Source of the DNA: Sinobacterium caligoides
GTDB lineage: Bacteria; Pseudomonadota; Gammaproteobacteria; Pseudomonadales; Sinobacteriaceae
NCBI RefSeq assembly: GCF_003752585.1
Contig: NZ_RKHR01000007.1
Location: forward strand, 68,917 to 132,916
Reading direction: 5' to 3'
DNA: 64,000 nt
The position numbers and the translations under genes are program-made. Positions within the stretch are counted from its first letter, which is position 1, and every line of letters starts with the position of its first letter. Under the pieces are notes generated by a model. It had not been told where the DNA came from, did no database searches, and saw only the letters and a program-made list of their open reading frames with translations. Positions 45,696-55,517 of this stretch are shown piece after piece.

Positions 45696-46271
45696 TTAAG
45701 CGCGCGACATAAACTTATTGTTGCTGGTGTTTACTTTGATTGCCTCACCCGGCTCTAAATACTCCGGTACCTGCACCTCCAGCCCCGTACTCAGCGTCGC
45801 CGGTTTCGTCCTTCCCGTGGCGGTCGCTCCCTTGATGCCCGGAGCCGTTTCAACGATCGTCATTTCGACCGCGGTGGGCAAATCGATGGCAATAATCTGG
45901 TCGTCAACCAACAGCGCGGTAATACCTTCAAGACCTTCCACAAGGTACTCTAGCTGCCCCTCAAGCTCATCAGTTGACAACGTATATTGGCTATAATCAT
46001 CCAGGTTCATGAAGGTGTACATCTCACCATCAAAGTAGGAGTACTGTACTTGCGTGCGCAGGCAGTCGGCATCCTTAAGCATGTCATCACCCTTGAACGA
46101 CTCATCGAGCTTCTGCCCTGTCTTCAAATTATTGAAGCGCACCTTATAGAGTGTTGAAGCCCCTCGCGAAGACGGACTCTTAGCGTCGAGTGTCTTTACA
46201 ATGTGCGGCATGCCGTTAATCTCAACGACCATCCCCTTCTTTAATTCACTTGCCTTGGTCAACGGACTCAC
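45696..46271 (-). CDS. efpL: Elongation factor P-like protein EfpL (YeiP)
   Basis: The 191-residue protein has the three beta-barrel domains of EF-P. It carries the EfpL-type loop KSPSSRGASTLYK, where an arginine (R36) stands near the position of EF-P's modified lysine. Further matches to E. coli YeiP are ESFKGDDMLKDAD, YTFMNLDDYSQYTL, VEMTIVETAPGIKGATATGR and KPATLSTGLEVQVPEYLEPG. It relieves ribosome stalling at polyproline and related motifs without needing lysylation. It is an independent cytoplasmic gene between art and the MATE gene. Confidence 0.9.
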   Translation of the reverse strand: MSPLTKASELKKGMVVEINGMPHIVKTLDAKSPSSRGASTLYKVRFNNLKTGQKLDESFKGDDMLKDADCLRTQVQYSYFDGEMYTFMNLDDYSQYTLSTDELEGQLEYLVEGLEGITALLVDDQIIAIDLPTAVEMTIVETAPGIKGATATGRTKPATLSTGLEVQVPEYLEPGEAIKVNTSNNKFMSRA

Positions 46272-46333
46272 TCCCTGCTCTAAAACGATTGAGAGGCGAT
46301 TCTAGCGAATCGACGCCTCTTACTCCACTGCCA

Positions 46334-47680
46334 TCAGTCAGCGGACAGTTTGCTGATGCCGAGTTCCAGACGCCTCACCCGTCGCAACACCATATAAAAT
46401 GCCAACACGGCGAAAAGCAATACGCCCGCGGCCTCGCCCATCAACACCCCCATTGGGCCATACAGCGCCGACAGCCAATACACGAAGGGGATGACACCTA
46501 ATAACGAGCGTGCAAAGTTAAACACCGTCGCCATATAAGCCTGCCCCAAATTATTAAAGCCAGCATTAGCAACAAACAATACACCGCTAAAGACAAACCC
46601 CAAAACGAGATAATGACAGTAAAAATCAATCAACTCTGCCGCTAAGCCGGTCGCGCTGAAACTGTCAATCAACACATCGCGCAGCAAGAATAAGAGCATC
46701 CAAGCAAATAGACAGTAAGCAAGATTAACCAGCATCGCGTCGATGATGGTACGCCTAACCCGGCAATAGAGTGCTGCACCGGCATTTTGACCGATGATAG
46801 GCCCGACCGCCCCCGACAGGGCAAAGATCGCCGCAAAGGCGACTGGCACAATACGACCGATAATAGCCGAGCCGGCGACAGCCTCGTCACCGTACTGCGC
46901 CATCGTCTTCACCACAAAGCTACTCGCCAACGGCGTCGCCAGAGACGTCAACATCGCCGGCCCAGCAATCGCCGTCACGGTGCCTAACGAGCCGATAAAA
47001 CCTGCAAAGGTAATCGCTCGAGGTAGCCGATGCTCTGATTGAATCCAATACAGCGCCAACAACATCAGCGCCACTCGCGAGCACACCGAGGCCCACGCCG
47101 CGCCCTCCAGCCCCCAGCCAAAAGTGAAGATAAACAGTGGGTCCAGCAACACATTAACCAGCGCCCCTAGCACCGTCACTAACATCGAGCGCTTGGCATC
47201 ACCCTGCGCTCGCAGCGCCGCTGCCGCCCCCATCCCCAGCGCCAGCAAAGGCGTCGCCGGCAATAAGATCCGGCCATAGCGTACCGCGTAATCTAGCGTC
47301 TCATGACTAGCACCGAGAAAGCGCAATAGCTCTGGCAGAAAGACAAAGATCGGGATCGTCAGCAACACGGACACAACCAGACTATAGAGCAACACGTAAC
47401 TACAATATTCGCCGGCACGCTGACGATCACCGGCACCCAACGACTTCGCCACCAGCGCCCCCATACCCACCTGTAGACCAATGCAGGCTGCGGTGGTAAA
47501 AAACAGCAGTGTTCCCGCGAAACCAATCGCCGCCACCAGTGAGCGCTGATCGAGCAAACTGAGGAAGTACATATCGACCAGGTCGGAGGTAAATAGCATT
47601 AGCAAACCGACCGTCGAGGCCAGCGTCATGGTGATGATGTGTTTGAGTGGCCTACCGGTTACAAATTTAGCGTTCGCCAC
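46334..47680 (-). CDS. MATE-family efflux transporter
   Basis: The 448-residue protein has about 12 transmembrane helices in two similar halves. The opening is GRPLKHIITMTLASTVGLLM. The first half contains TAACIGLQVGMGALVAKSLGAGDR, which is interrupted by a helix boundary, and RAQGDAKRSMLVTVLGALVN. The second half has SGAVGPIIGQNAGA. It exports organic cations or drugs in exchange for Na+ or H+; the substrate is not readable. It begins two bases after the upstream methyltransferase-like gene, so the two are co-transcribed. Confidence 0.85.
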   Translation of the reverse strand: MANAKFVTGRPLKHIITMTLASTVGLLMLFTSDLVDMYFLSLLDQRSLVAAIGFAGTLLFFTTAACIGLQVGMGALVAKSLGAGDRQRAGEYCSYVLLYSLVVSVLLTIPIFVFLPELLRFLGASHETLDYAVRYGRILLPATPLLALGMGAAAALRAQGDAKRSMLVTVLGALVNVLLDPLFIFTFGWGLEGAAWASVCSRVALMLLALYWIQSEHRLPRAITFAGFIGSLGTVTAIAGPAMLTSLATPLASSFVVKTMAQYGDEAVAGSAIIGRIVPVAFAAIFALSGAVGPIIGQNAGAALYCRVRRTIIDAMLVNLAYCLFAWMLLFLLRDVLIDSFSATGLAAELIDFYCHYLVLGFVFSGVLFVANAGFNNLGQAYMATVFNFARSLLGVIPFVYWLSALYGPMGVLMGEAAGVLLFAVLAFYMVLRRVRRLELGISKLSAD

Positions 47681-47682
47681 CG

Positions 47683-48438
47683 CTACTCCTCCACCGCGGC
47701 ACTAAGCGGCTGCATCCGCGCCAGCATCGCCGTCAAGTTGAAGCCCAGTTGCTGTGACAACTGCTGAGCACGCTGTTTCAACTGTTTATTACTCGCCGCC
47801 GACGGCCGACGGCTGGCAATGATCACCCAGTTGCCACTGCCAGTCACACAGACCCAAACTTCGACAAATAGCGCCGTCAGCACCTCCTGTATGGCATATT
47901 CGTAGCGGTGTTCGCGCCAACAGTTCAACACCAACACCCCCTCCGACTTCAACAAGCTGTGACAACGCCGAATAAAGGCCTGCTCAGTTTGTCTGTTGTC
48001 CACACCATCGCCGGTATAAAGATCGGCAAACAGAATATCGGTCTTCTTCACCTCGTCACGAGCAATAAAGTCGATCGCATCATCGATAATGATTTGCAGC
48101 CGCTTCGATCGTGGCAAGCGGAAGTGACGATAAGCGACATCAACCACCTGAGGGCGCAGCTCGACGGCTCTAATTTTCACCCCAGGTAGGCAATGATGAA
48201 TAGCACTCACCAGGCAACCACCGCCCAACCCCAGTATCACAACATTTTTCGGCACACTTATTAACAGCGCCAGGCACATCGCCTGGGTATATTCATGCTG
48301 TAAGATCTGTGGCTGCGCCTTGAGCTGACAACTCTGCTCGTCACCCTCGGCAAAACAGAGGTAACGATAAGCACCGTCATCCACCACCGATAGCTCTCCC
48401 CACTCATCTTTTTCTCGATGTACTTCTTGTAACGCCAT
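47683..48438 (-). CDS. Spermidine synthase-like (class I Rossmann) protein
   Basis: The 251-residue protein has the aminopropyltransferase/methyltransferase core: VVILGLGGGCLVSAI (nucleotide-binding loop), KIRAVELRPQVVDVA, IIDDAIDFIA and DILFADLYTGDGVDN. The ATG at 48438 is preferred to a TTG two codons earlier. Compared with true SpeE it is short at the N-terminus, and several polyamine-pocket residues are not obvious. I therefore call it spermidine-synthase-like and do not assign speE. Cytoplasmic; co-transcribed with the MATE transporter. Confidence 0.7.
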   Translation of the reverse strand: MALQEVHREKDEWGELSVVDDGAYRYLCFAEGDEQSCQLKAQPQILQHEYTQAMCLALLISVPKNVVILGLGGGCLVSAIHHCLPGVKIRAVELRPQVVDVAYRHFRLPRSKRLQIIIDDAIDFIARDEVKKTDILFADLYTGDGVDNRQTEQAFIRRCHSLLKSEGVLVLNCWREHRYEYAIQEVLTALFVEVWVCVTGSGNWVIIASRRPSAASNKQLKQRAQQLSQQLGFNLTAMLARMQPLSAAVEE

Positions 48439-48702
48439 GGGCAAAACACCGCCTAAATCAACAAAGTTTAAAAAACATAGGGTCGAACCAAAAATCTACT
48501 GCCCTTACGGGATCTGCGTATTGTTGCAGTAAATCAACAGGATTAACATGTGCAAAAATTGCCCCACAGAGCATGGTGCCTAAACATTGGTTGAATCAAT
48601 TAACGATTCATACATACAGGCTATTCCTGCGAAGCAATACTTACCAACTATGCTTTTAGTTGGCACCTCTTCTGAGTAATACTCACACAACATGGCGGTC
48701 TT

Positions 48703-49878
48703 ATGAACAACTGGATTCTGGTTTTAAACGCAGGTAGCTCAAGCTTAAAGTTTGCCCTCGTTGACGCGGTTAGCGGCGACAGCAATTTCGACGGTCTCGC
48801 AGAGCGCTTGGGCAGCCCGCAAGCTGTCATCAAAATCAAGAATGACGGCGTAAAAACCGAGTCAGCGATCAGCGACGGCTCTATGGCTTCTGCCATTGCC
48901 AAAGTGATCGAGGCCCTGCCAGAAGGTGCCAAGCCTGTTGCTATCGGCCACCGTGTCGTTCAAGGCGGCGAGAAGTTCCGCGTACCCACGCTAATTGACG
49001 CCGCCGCACTCGAAGAGATTGCCGCCTGCTCTCACTTGGCGCCACTGCACTCTGCCGCAAACCTAGCCGGTATTGAAGCGGCTCAGGCAGCCTTCCCTGA
49101 GCTGCCTCAGGTTGCCGTATTCGACACCTCTTTCCACGCCCAACTGCCTGAGAAAGTGTTCCAGTACGCGATCCCTCAAGAGCTCTACCGCGAGCACTCA
49201 ATCCGTCGCTATGGCATGCACGGCACCAGCTACGAGTTCGTCTCACAAGAGGCCGCACGCGTACTTGGCAAGGACGTGAAAGAGGCACAGCTACTAGTCG
49301 CCCACCTCGGTAACGGCTGTAGCGCCAGCGCCATCCGTGACGGTCACTCAGTCGACACCACCATGGGCATGACCCCTCTCGAAGGTCTCGTCATGGGTAC
49401 GCGCTCCGGTGACGTTGATCCCGGCATCATCCTCTGGATGGCACAGCAACAAGGCATGAGCGGCGACGAGATTTCTGACGTCCTCAATAAGAAGTCTGGC
49501 CTACTTGGTCTCTCTGAGCTCACCAACGATTGTCGTGGTATCGAAGAAGCCGCCGCCGAAGGCCACAAGGGCGCTCTACTCGCCCTCGACGTTTTCATCT
49601 TCCGCCTAGCGCGTACCTTGGCCGCTCTCAGTGCCAGCCTCGATCACATCGACGGCCTCGTATTCACCGGTGGTATCGGTGAGAACTCTGATCTAGTGCG
49701 TCGCCGCGTCGTCGAGCAACTCAGAATTCTTGGCCTGAAAGTCAACGATCAAGCCAACGCCGATCGTGGCCGTAGCCACCCGAACATCGCCGCCGAAGGC
49801 AGCCCAGCAATCTTGGTGATCAACACCAACGAAGAATTCATGATTGCCAAGCACACCCTGAAGCTCACTCAGGCGTAA
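48703..49878 (+). CDS. ackA: Acetate kinase
   Basis: This 391-residue ASKHA kinase has both acetate kinase signatures, WILVLNAGSSSLKFALVD near the N-terminus and GHRVVQGGEKF at about 83-93. It also has FDTSFHAQLPE, RRYGMHGTSYEFVS, HLGNGCSASAI and FTGGIGENSDLVR. It converts acetyl phosphate and ADP to acetate and ATP, and the reverse. It is followed by a perfect terminator hairpin and then pta, the usual partner. Confidence 0.95.
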   Translation: MNNWILVLNAGSSSLKFALVDAVSGDSNFDGLAERLGSPQAVIKIKNDGVKTESAISDGSMASAIAKVIEALPEGAKPVAIGHRVVQGGEKFRVPTLIDAAALEEIAACSHLAPLHSAANLAGIEAAQAAFPELPQVAVFDTSFHAQLPEKVFQYAIPQELYREHSIRRYGMHGTSYEFVSQEAARVLGKDVKEAQLLVAHLGNGCSASAIRDGHSVDTTMGMTPLEGLVMGTRSGDVDPGIILWMAQQQGMSGDEISDVLNKKSGLLGLSELTNDCRGIEEAAAEGHKGALLALDVFIFRLARTLAALSASLDHIDGLVFTGGIGENSDLVRRRVVEQLRILGLKVNDQANADRGRSHPNIAAEGSPAILVINTNEEFMIAKHTLKLTQA

Positions 49879-49888
49879 CATCGACAAT

Positions 49889-49913
49889 TAGGCGACCTAG
49901 GTCGCCTTTTTTA
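49889..49913 (+). terminator. Intrinsic terminator between ackA and pta
   Basis: AGGCGACCTAGGTCGCCT (49890-49907) is a perfect palindrome, with a run of six T residues following (49907-49912). It begins 11 bases after the ackA stop and 57 before the pta start, and so should attenuate read-through into pta. Confidence 0.85.
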
Positions 49914-49969
49914 CGGCCGTCCAATGCAGACGAGACCGTAATACTCGTGACAATAAAGCGGAGTTATTC

Positions 49970-52087
49970 ATGCAACATACCTACTTACTCAGCCCCCTCG
50001 GCGCCTCCACCGGCGCCAGTTCCATCGCCATGGGTCTCATGCACCTCGCCGATCAGCGCGGTTTAAAGGCGGGCTTCTTCCTCCCCGTCAGCCAATCGGT
50101 ACAGAGCTTGAGCGCCTCATTCGGCTCTAAACCCGCCATGGGCATGGAACAACTACAACAGTATATGAGCGATGGCGAGCTAGACGACGCCCTCGAGCTG
50201 ATGGTCGCCTCTTACGAAGAACAGGCCGCCGATTGCGACATCGTCATCGTCCTGGGCTTGGCGAGCAACGACGCGACCCCCTTCGCAACCAAGGTTAACT
50301 CGGCACTGGCCAAGTCCCTAGACGCCAGCGTCATTCTGGTTGCCACCGACACCGAAGTTAATCCTCAGCACATGAACCGCAAGCTAGAGATTGCTGCAGA
50401 GACTTACGGCGGAGCAATCCACGGCCGCGCCCTCGGTGTCGTTATCAACAAGGCCGGTGCTCCCCGTGACGTACACGGCACCATTCGCCCAGAGATGTTC
50501 GACACCCAGGGACGTGAGATCCCCAGCCTTGAAGCACTAGAAAAGCAGCTGCCTATCTTCCGCGGCGGCCACTTCAAGCTGTTCGGTATCATTCCTTGGC
50601 AGAGCCGCCTGATGGCGCCGAGAACCATCGACATCAATCGCGTACTACCGGTACAGATTCTACACAAGGGGCAGGCTGAAAGCCGTCGCATCGAGCATGT
50701 CAGTATCGGCGCACGCTCACCCGGCAACCTGGTCGAAGTCCTGCAGCCCGGCACGCTGGTCGTCACCTCTGGCGATCGCAACGACGTACTACAGGCGGCA
50801 GCGCTCGCTGAGATTAGCGGCAATCCGCTAGCCGGTGTACTGCTGACTGGCGGCCTGCAGCCTTCAGAAGGCACCATGAAGCTGATCGCCCCCGCGCTCG
50901 AGCTTGGCCTACCCGTTATGGTCACCAAGACCGCCACCTACCCGACGGCCACGCGCCTGCCAGCACTCTACCCCTACACGCCTGAGGATGACACCGAGCG
51001 CTTTGCCTCGATCATTGATCACGTCGTCGCCCACCTACAGCGTGAGAAGTTCCGCGAAGTGATCAGCGTCGAAGGCGAGCGTCGCCTCTCTCCCGCGGCC
51101 TTCCGCTACAACTTAGTGCGTGTCGCCAAGGCGCTGAAGAAGACCGTCGTGCTACCCGAGGGTGATGAGCCACGCACCGTCGAGGCTGCCATCATCTCAG
51201 CCAACAAGGGCATCGCACACTGTCAGCTACTCGCCGATCCCGCGGTCATCGATGACCTGCTGGAGAAGCGTGGTTGGAGCCGTCCTGAGCAAAACTTCGA
51301 AGTTATCGACCCGCGTACCATCCGCAACAACTACATCAACTCCTTTGTCGAGCTGCGTAAGCACAAGGGCATGAACGAAGTCCGTGCTCGTCAGCTGCTC
51401 GAAGACAGCGTCGTCCTCGGCACCATGATGCTCGAACAGAACGACGTTGACGGCCTCGTCTCAGGTGCTGTTCACACCACGGCAAACACCATCTTGCCTG
51501 CACTGCAGCTGATCAAGACCAAGCCTGACGCCAGCCTTGTCTCCTCGGTGTTCTTCATGTGCCTACCCGATCAGGTAATGGTCTACGGTGACTGCGCCGT
51601 CAACCCAGACCCCGACGCACAGCAGCTGGCCGACATTGCCATTCAGTCCGCCGATTCTGCGGCCGCCTTTGGTATTCCGCCACGCGTTGCGATGATCTCC
51701 TACAGCACTGGTAGCTCAGGCAGCGGTGCCGATGTCGAGAAGGTCCGTGAGGCCACACGCATCGCCAAGGAGCTGCGCCCTGATCTCGTGATCGACGGTC
51801 CTCTGCAGTACGATGCGGCAACCACCGCCAGCGTTGCAGCCAGCAAGGCGCCGGATAGCCCCGTTGCCGGTAAAGCCACCGTCATCATCTTCCCCGACCT
51901 CAACACCGGTAACACCACCTACAAGGCTGTGCAACGCAGCGCCTCTGTAGTCAGTGTCGGCCCGATGTTGCAGGGCTTGAAGAAGCCGGTTAACGACCTG
52001 TCTCGCGGCGCCCTCGTCGACGACATTGTCTACACCATCGCCCTGACTGCAATCCAGTCAGGCAGTGAAGGCGAGCTCGAGAAGTAA
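49970..52087 (+). CDS. pta: Phosphate acetyltransferase
   Basis: The 705-residue protein has the long three-domain form. These are an N-terminal BioD-like P-loop-type domain (about 1-215, YLLSPLGASTGASSIAMGLM), a DRTGG domain (about 220-330), and the C-terminal PTA_PTB catalytic domain (about 380-700). The catalytic domain has KKTVVLPEGDEPRTVEAA, GLVSGAVHTTANTILPALQL and SYSTGSSGSGADVEKVREAT. It interconverts acetyl-CoA and acetyl phosphate, with AckA next in the pathway. A strong terminator follows its stop. Confidence 0.95.
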   Translation: MQHTYLLSPLGASTGASSIAMGLMHLADQRGLKAGFFLPVSQSVQSLSASFGSKPAMGMEQLQQYMSDGELDDALELMVASYEEQAADCDIVIVLGLASNDATPFATKVNSALAKSLDASVILVATDTEVNPQHMNRKLEIAAETYGGAIHGRALGVVINKAGAPRDVHGTIRPEMFDTQGREIPSLEALEKQLPIFRGGHFKLFGIIPWQSRLMAPRTIDINRVLPVQILHKGQAESRRIEHVSIGARSPGNLVEVLQPGTLVVTSGDRNDVLQAAALAEISGNPLAGVLLTGGLQPSEGTMKLIAPALELGLPVMVTKTATYPTATRLPALYPYTPEDDTERFASIIDHVVAHLQREKFREVISVEGERRLSPAAFRYNLVRVAKALKKTVVLPEGDEPRTVEAAIISANKGIAHCQLLADPAVIDDLLEKRGWSRPEQNFEVIDPRTIRNNYINSFVELRKHKGMNEVRARQLLEDSVVLGTMMLEQNDVDGLVSGAVHTTANTILPALQLIKTKPDASLVSSVFFMCLPDQVMVYGDCAVNPDPDAQQLADIAIQSADSAAAFGIPPRVAMISYSTGSSGSGADVEKVREATRIAKELRPDLVIDGPLQYDAATTASVAASKAPDSPVAGKATVIIFPDLNTGNTTYKAVQRSASVVSVGPMLQGLKKPVNDLSRGALVDDIVYTIALTAIQSGSEGELEK

Positions 52088-52102
52088 ACGCCTTTGGCGC
52101 TC

Positions 52103-52131
52103 AAAAAACCGGCCCTGTGCCGGTTTTTTTG
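52103..52131 (+). terminator. Terminator after pta
   Basis: AAAAAACCGG (52103-52112) pairs with CCGGTTTTTT around a short GC loop, 15 bases after the pta stop, ending in a run of seven T. Confidence 0.9.
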
Positions 52132-52275
52132 TCTCTGCTAACAGCGTACTGCCGCGCTTTATTTTCCCCACAGGATTTATCGGCGACGACAATTTGCGGT
52201 AAGCTAGGCTCTTCACCATCGTGCGCCACTCTGCGCCCGGCCGATGCACCGCGAGACAACGACGATAACGATATC

Positions 52276-53220
52276 ATGGATAACACAACGCTCATCGAGC
52301 AGCTGAAGCAACGCTTCAACCAACAAACAAGCGTCAACTTCAGGGAACAGGGTCAACTCGTCGCTATCGATGTAGAGAATGCCAGCGCATGCGCCAGTCT
52401 CTTCTTGCAAGGCGCGCAAATCAGCCACTACCAGCCGCAACAACAAACCCCGGTCCTGTGGTGCAGCGAACACTGTGATTACAGCCTAGGCCGCTCACTG
52501 CGTGGCGGCATCCCCATCTGCTGGCCCTGGTTTGGCGGCCTACACGCCAACCCGAAGACCATCACCGAGCAATATTCCACCCGCCAGCTCGACGATGCTT
52601 CCGCCCACGGCTTCGTCCGCGAACAGGCTTGGCAACTGGTCAGCGTAGAGGAAGGCGAAGACAGCACCACGCTGCTGTTACAACTGGACATCCCTCGCCA
52701 CAGCCAGCCATTCTGGCCCTTTCAGACACGTCTTGAATACCGAGTCACCATTGGCCAGCATCTCGACATCGCCTTTACCGTACACAACCGCTGTGCCGAT
52801 AAGTTTCACTACAGCAGCGCCCTGCATAGCTACTTCGACATCAGCCACATCGATAACGTCCAGCTACAAGGTCTCGACGGCTGCCACTATCGAGATGCCC
52901 TCGACCATTGGTCGACGCAACAACAGCGCGGCAAGCTGGCGTTTGACGGCGAAGTCGACCGCATCTATCAGCGCCAACCACCGCGCCTGACCCTGCACGA
53001 CACCGCCAATAGCGACCTCTATATCGACAGTGACAACAGCCACAGCACCGTCGTCTGGAACCCGTGGATCGAGAAGGCCAAACGCCTCAGCCACTTCGAT
53101 GATCACGCCTACCAACAGATGGTCTGTGTCGAGACCGCCAACGCCGGCCTCGACTTCATCAGCCTCGCCCCGGGCGAGTCACACACCCTAGACCTGAGGT
53201 TATCTCGCGCCACATGTTAA
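52276..53220 (+). CDS. yeaD: D-hexose-6-phosphate mutarotase (YeaD-like)
   Basis: This 314-residue aldose-1-epimerase-fold protein has ASLFLQGAQISHYQPQ, RSLRGGIPICWPWFG, ASAHGFVREQAWQL, the catalytic-type ALHSYFDIS and a closing MVCVETANAGLDFISLAPGE segment (metabolite-binding glutamate). It interconverts alpha and beta anomers of glucose-6-phosphate and related sugars. I start it at 52276 because the frame upstream overlaps the pta terminator; the ribosome site is weak. It overlaps arfB by seven bases and so is coupled to it. Confidence 0.86.
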   Translation: MDNTTLIEQLKQRFNQQTSVNFREQGQLVAIDVENASACASLFLQGAQISHYQPQQQTPVLWCSEHCDYSLGRSLRGGIPICWPWFGGLHANPKTITEQYSTRQLDDASAHGFVREQAWQLVSVEEGEDSTTLLLQLDIPRHSQPFWPFQTRLEYRVTIGQHLDIAFTVHNRCADKFHYSSALHSYFDISHIDNVQLQGLDGCHYRDALDHWSTQQQRGKLAFDGEVDRIYQRQPPRLTLHDTANSDLYIDSDNSHSTVVWNPWIEKAKRLSHFDDHAYQQMVCVETANAGLDFISLAPGESHTLDLRLSRATC

Positions 53221-53627
53221 CGATCAACTCACACCTGTCGATAAAAGAGTGGGAGGTCGAACTCTCCGCGATCCGCTCACAGGGTGCCGGCGGCCAGAAT
53301 GTCAACAAGGTCTCGACGGCGATCCACCTGCGCTTCGACATCCGCCGCTCATCGCTGCCCAGCTTCTACAAGGAGCGCTTACTGGCGCTCAAAGACAGTC
53401 GCATCAGCAAGGACGGAGTGCTAATCCTCAAGGCACAGCGCTTCCGCACCCAGGAAAAAAACCGTGAGGACGCGCTATTACGCCTAAAGGAAATCATTCT
53501 GCAGGCCGCTGTCGTCGAGAAAAAACGCCGCCCCACCAAACCCACGAAGGGCTCGCAGAGGCGACGCCTCGACGGCAAAACCAAAGATGCCAAGACCAAG
53601 TCTCTGCGCAAGAAAATTGACTACTAG
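53214..53627 (+). CDS. arfB: Peptidyl-tRNA hydrolase ArfB (YaeJ)
   Basis: The 137-residue release-factor-like protein has the GGQ catalytic motif (26-28) in RSQGAGGQNVNKVSTAI. It lacks the codon-recognition domains of RF1/RF2, and a highly basic C-terminal tail (KKRRPTKPTKGSQRRRLDGK onward) would fill the mRNA channel of stalled ribosomes. It rescues non-stop ribosomes independently of tmRNA. The ATG lies inside the mutarotase gene's last codons, indicating coupled translation. Confidence 0.92.
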   Translation: MLTINSHLSIKEWEVELSAIRSQGAGGQNVNKVSTAIHLRFDIRRSSLPSFYKERLLALKDSRISKDGVLILKAQRFRTQEKNREDALLRLKEIILQAAVVEKKRRPTKPTKGSQRRRLDGKTKDAKTKSLRKKIDY

Positions 53628-53682
53628 CTCGACCACTAGCGCCCAGTTATCCACAATCCACAATCAACAATAAGTAACGACT

Positions 53683-54030
53683 ATGACCGATAAGAGCACA
53701 TTACTAGCCCGCCTCAAACAACAACCTGAACAGGTTGAGTTTACCGAAGTGATCGCCACCATTGAGGCTTGCTATCACTACACACCGGCCGAGTTTCGCA
53801 ATGGCAACACCGTCAATGCCGCCGGCACTAACGAAGGCTCGGCAAAGATATTCGCCTTCGCTCAACTCAATCAGCTCGACATCGCACAGACCCTCGCCTG
53901 CTTCGGCAAGTTCTATCGACAAGACGTATTAGCCAACCCACAGGGTGATGATCACCAGAACATTCGCAACTTCATGCAGAGCGGCTGGCAGGGCATCAGC
54001 TTCAGCAGCCCCGCGCTGCAGGAAAAGTAA
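53683..54030 (+). CDS. HopJ type III effector-family protein
   Basis: The 115-residue protein contains VIATIEACYHYTPAEFRNGN, TNEGSAKIFAFAQLNQLD and CFGKFYRQDVLANPQGDDHQ, then NIRNFMQSGWQGI, all characteristic of the HopJ family. Despite the name, the family is widespread in marine bacteria without type III secretion, and no secretion genes are present here. Function unknown; cytoplasmic. It follows arfB by 55 bases and ends before a terminator. Confidence 0.82.
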   Translation: MTDKSTLLARLKQQPEQVEFTEVIATIEACYHYTPAEFRNGNTVNAAGTNEGSAKIFAFAQLNQLDIAQTLACFGKFYRQDVLANPQGDDHQNIRNFMQSGWQGISFSSPALQEK

Positions 54031-54035
54031 GCCAC

Positions 54036-54062
54036 AAAAAAGGCGCCCTATCGGCGCCTCCC
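54036..54062. terminator. Terminator between hopJ and aspA
   Basis: AGGCGCC (54041-54047) pairs with GGCGCCT (54053-54059). An A-run at 54036-54041 gives a T-tract on the minus strand, so it best serves aspA, but the stem also lies just after hopJ. Confidence 0.8.
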
Positions 54063-54083
54063 ATCCTGTGCATAACTCTCGCC

Positions 54084-55517
54084 TTAAGCGTACTTATGCA
54101 GTTTGGCCTTGTAGCTTGGCCGCTTTAGGTTCTCTACCGAGAGGATCTCGTCGACCTCCTGCTCGGTCAGCAAGCCCATCTCCAGCACCACCTCGCGGAC
54201 ATTACGGCCAGTCTGTGCACAGATCTTGCCGATCTCATCGCCGGCATCATGACCGATGAACGGGTTGAGGTAGGTGACGATGCCGATGGAGTTAAGTACC
54301 GAGTTAAAACATACCTGTTCGTTGGCGGTGATGCCGCGAATACACTTATCCGCTAGCACGTAACAGCCCGACTTCAGCAGAGAGATCGACTCGAAGATGC
54401 TCTGTGCGATCACCGGCTCCATCACGTTAAGCTGTAGCTGACCCGCCTCAGCTGCCATGGTGATGGTGACATCGTTGCCCATCACCTTAAAGGCAATCTG
54501 ATTGACCACCTCCGGGATGACCGGGTTGACCTTGGCCGGCATGATCGACGAGCCCGCCTGCAGCTGTGGCAGGTTAATCTCGCCGAAGCCGGTGCGCGGG
54601 CCGCTGCTAAGCAGGCGCAAATCGTTGCAGATTTTGCCCAGCTTAACCGCCGCCCGCTTCAGTGAACCCGATAAGCTAACATAGGCACCACAGTCCGACG
54701 TCGCCTCAACTAGGTCTTCCGCCGCCACAAAGGGATAGCCAGTCACCTCACTCAGACGCTGTATCGCCAGGCTGGAATATTCCACCGGAGTATTCAGGCC
54801 GGTGCCGATCGCCGTCGCACCGAGGTTGACCTCTAATAATAGACTCTGCGTGCGCTGAATACTCTTCAGCTCTTCGTTGAGCGTCACCGCGAAGGCCTTG
54901 AACTCCTGACCCAAGGTCATCGGCACGGCGTCTTGTAGCTGGGTGCGGCCCATCTTTAACACATCGTCAAATTCTTCCGACTTATCTTTCATCACACCGC
55001 AGAGATATTCGACCGCCTCCAGCAGGCTATCGCAGTCCTGGACCAACGCAACGCGGAAGCCTGTCGGGTAGGCATCGTTGGTTGACTGGCACTTATTCAC
55101 ATGGTCGTTGGGGTTGATAATATCGTAGCGGCCCTTCTCATAGCCGAGCAGCTCCAGCGCAATGTTTGCCAGCACCTCGTTGGTGTTCATATTGACCGAG
55201 GTACCCGCGCCACCCTGAAACAGGTCGATATTGAACTGATCGAAGCCCTTGCCCGTCTCAAGCATCAGGTCACAGGCCTGGATGATCGCCTGGGTCTTTT
55301 CCTGCTCTATCGTACCGAGTTCGCCGTTAGCCAGGGCGGCTGCCTTCTTGGTCTGAACCATGCCGCGAATAAACTGCGGCACATCGCTAATCACGCTACC
55401 ACTGATCGGAAAGTTATCGATCGCTCGCTGCGCATGAATACCATAATAAGCCGTCTCAGGAATCTCACGTTCACCTAGCAGATCCTGTTCCAAACGCCGC
55501 TTTACATCGTCCAACAT
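54084..55517 (-). CDS. aspA: Aspartate ammonia-lyase
   Basis: This 477-residue protein belongs to the fumarase/aspartase superfamily. It has [16 protein letters not shown] near the N-terminus, [20 protein letters not shown], the substrate-binding [15 protein letters not shown] and the catalytic flexible-loop signature [11 protein letters not shown] (about 321-331). It deaminates aspartate reversibly to fumarate and ammonia. The sequence is clearly aspartase rather than fumarase C by the [17 protein letters not shown] segment. Cytoplasmic, monocistronic, with a strong terminator behind it. Confidence 0.92.
   Translation of the reverse strand: MLDDVKRRLEQDLLGEREIPETAYYGIHAQRAIDNFPISGSVISDVPQFIRGMVQTKKAAALANGELGTIEQEKTQAIIQACDLMLETGKGFDQFNIDLFQGGAGTSVNMNTNEVLANIALELLGYEKGRYDIINPNDHVNKCQSTNDAYPTGFRVALVQDCDSLLEAVEYLCGVMKDKSEEFDDVLKMGRTQLQDAVPMTLGQEFKAFAVTLNEELKSIQRTQSLLLEVNLGATAIGTGLNTPVEYSSLAIQRLSEVTGYPFVAAEDLVEATSDCGAYVSLSGSLKRAAVKLGKICNDLRLLSSGPRTGFGEINLPQLQAGSSIMPAKVNPVIPEVVNQIAFKVMGNDVTITMAAEAGQLQLNVMEPVIAQSIFESISLLKSGCYVLADKCIRGITANEQVCFNSVLNSIGIVTYLNPFIGHDAGDEIGKICAQTGRNVREVVLEMGLLTEQEVDEILSVENLKRPSYKAKLHKYA

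Noticed and set aside
53683..54030. Evidence of a type III secretion effector
   Set aside because: The HopJ family name is historical; no secretion or chaperone genes are nearby and the gene sits in a housekeeping cluster.
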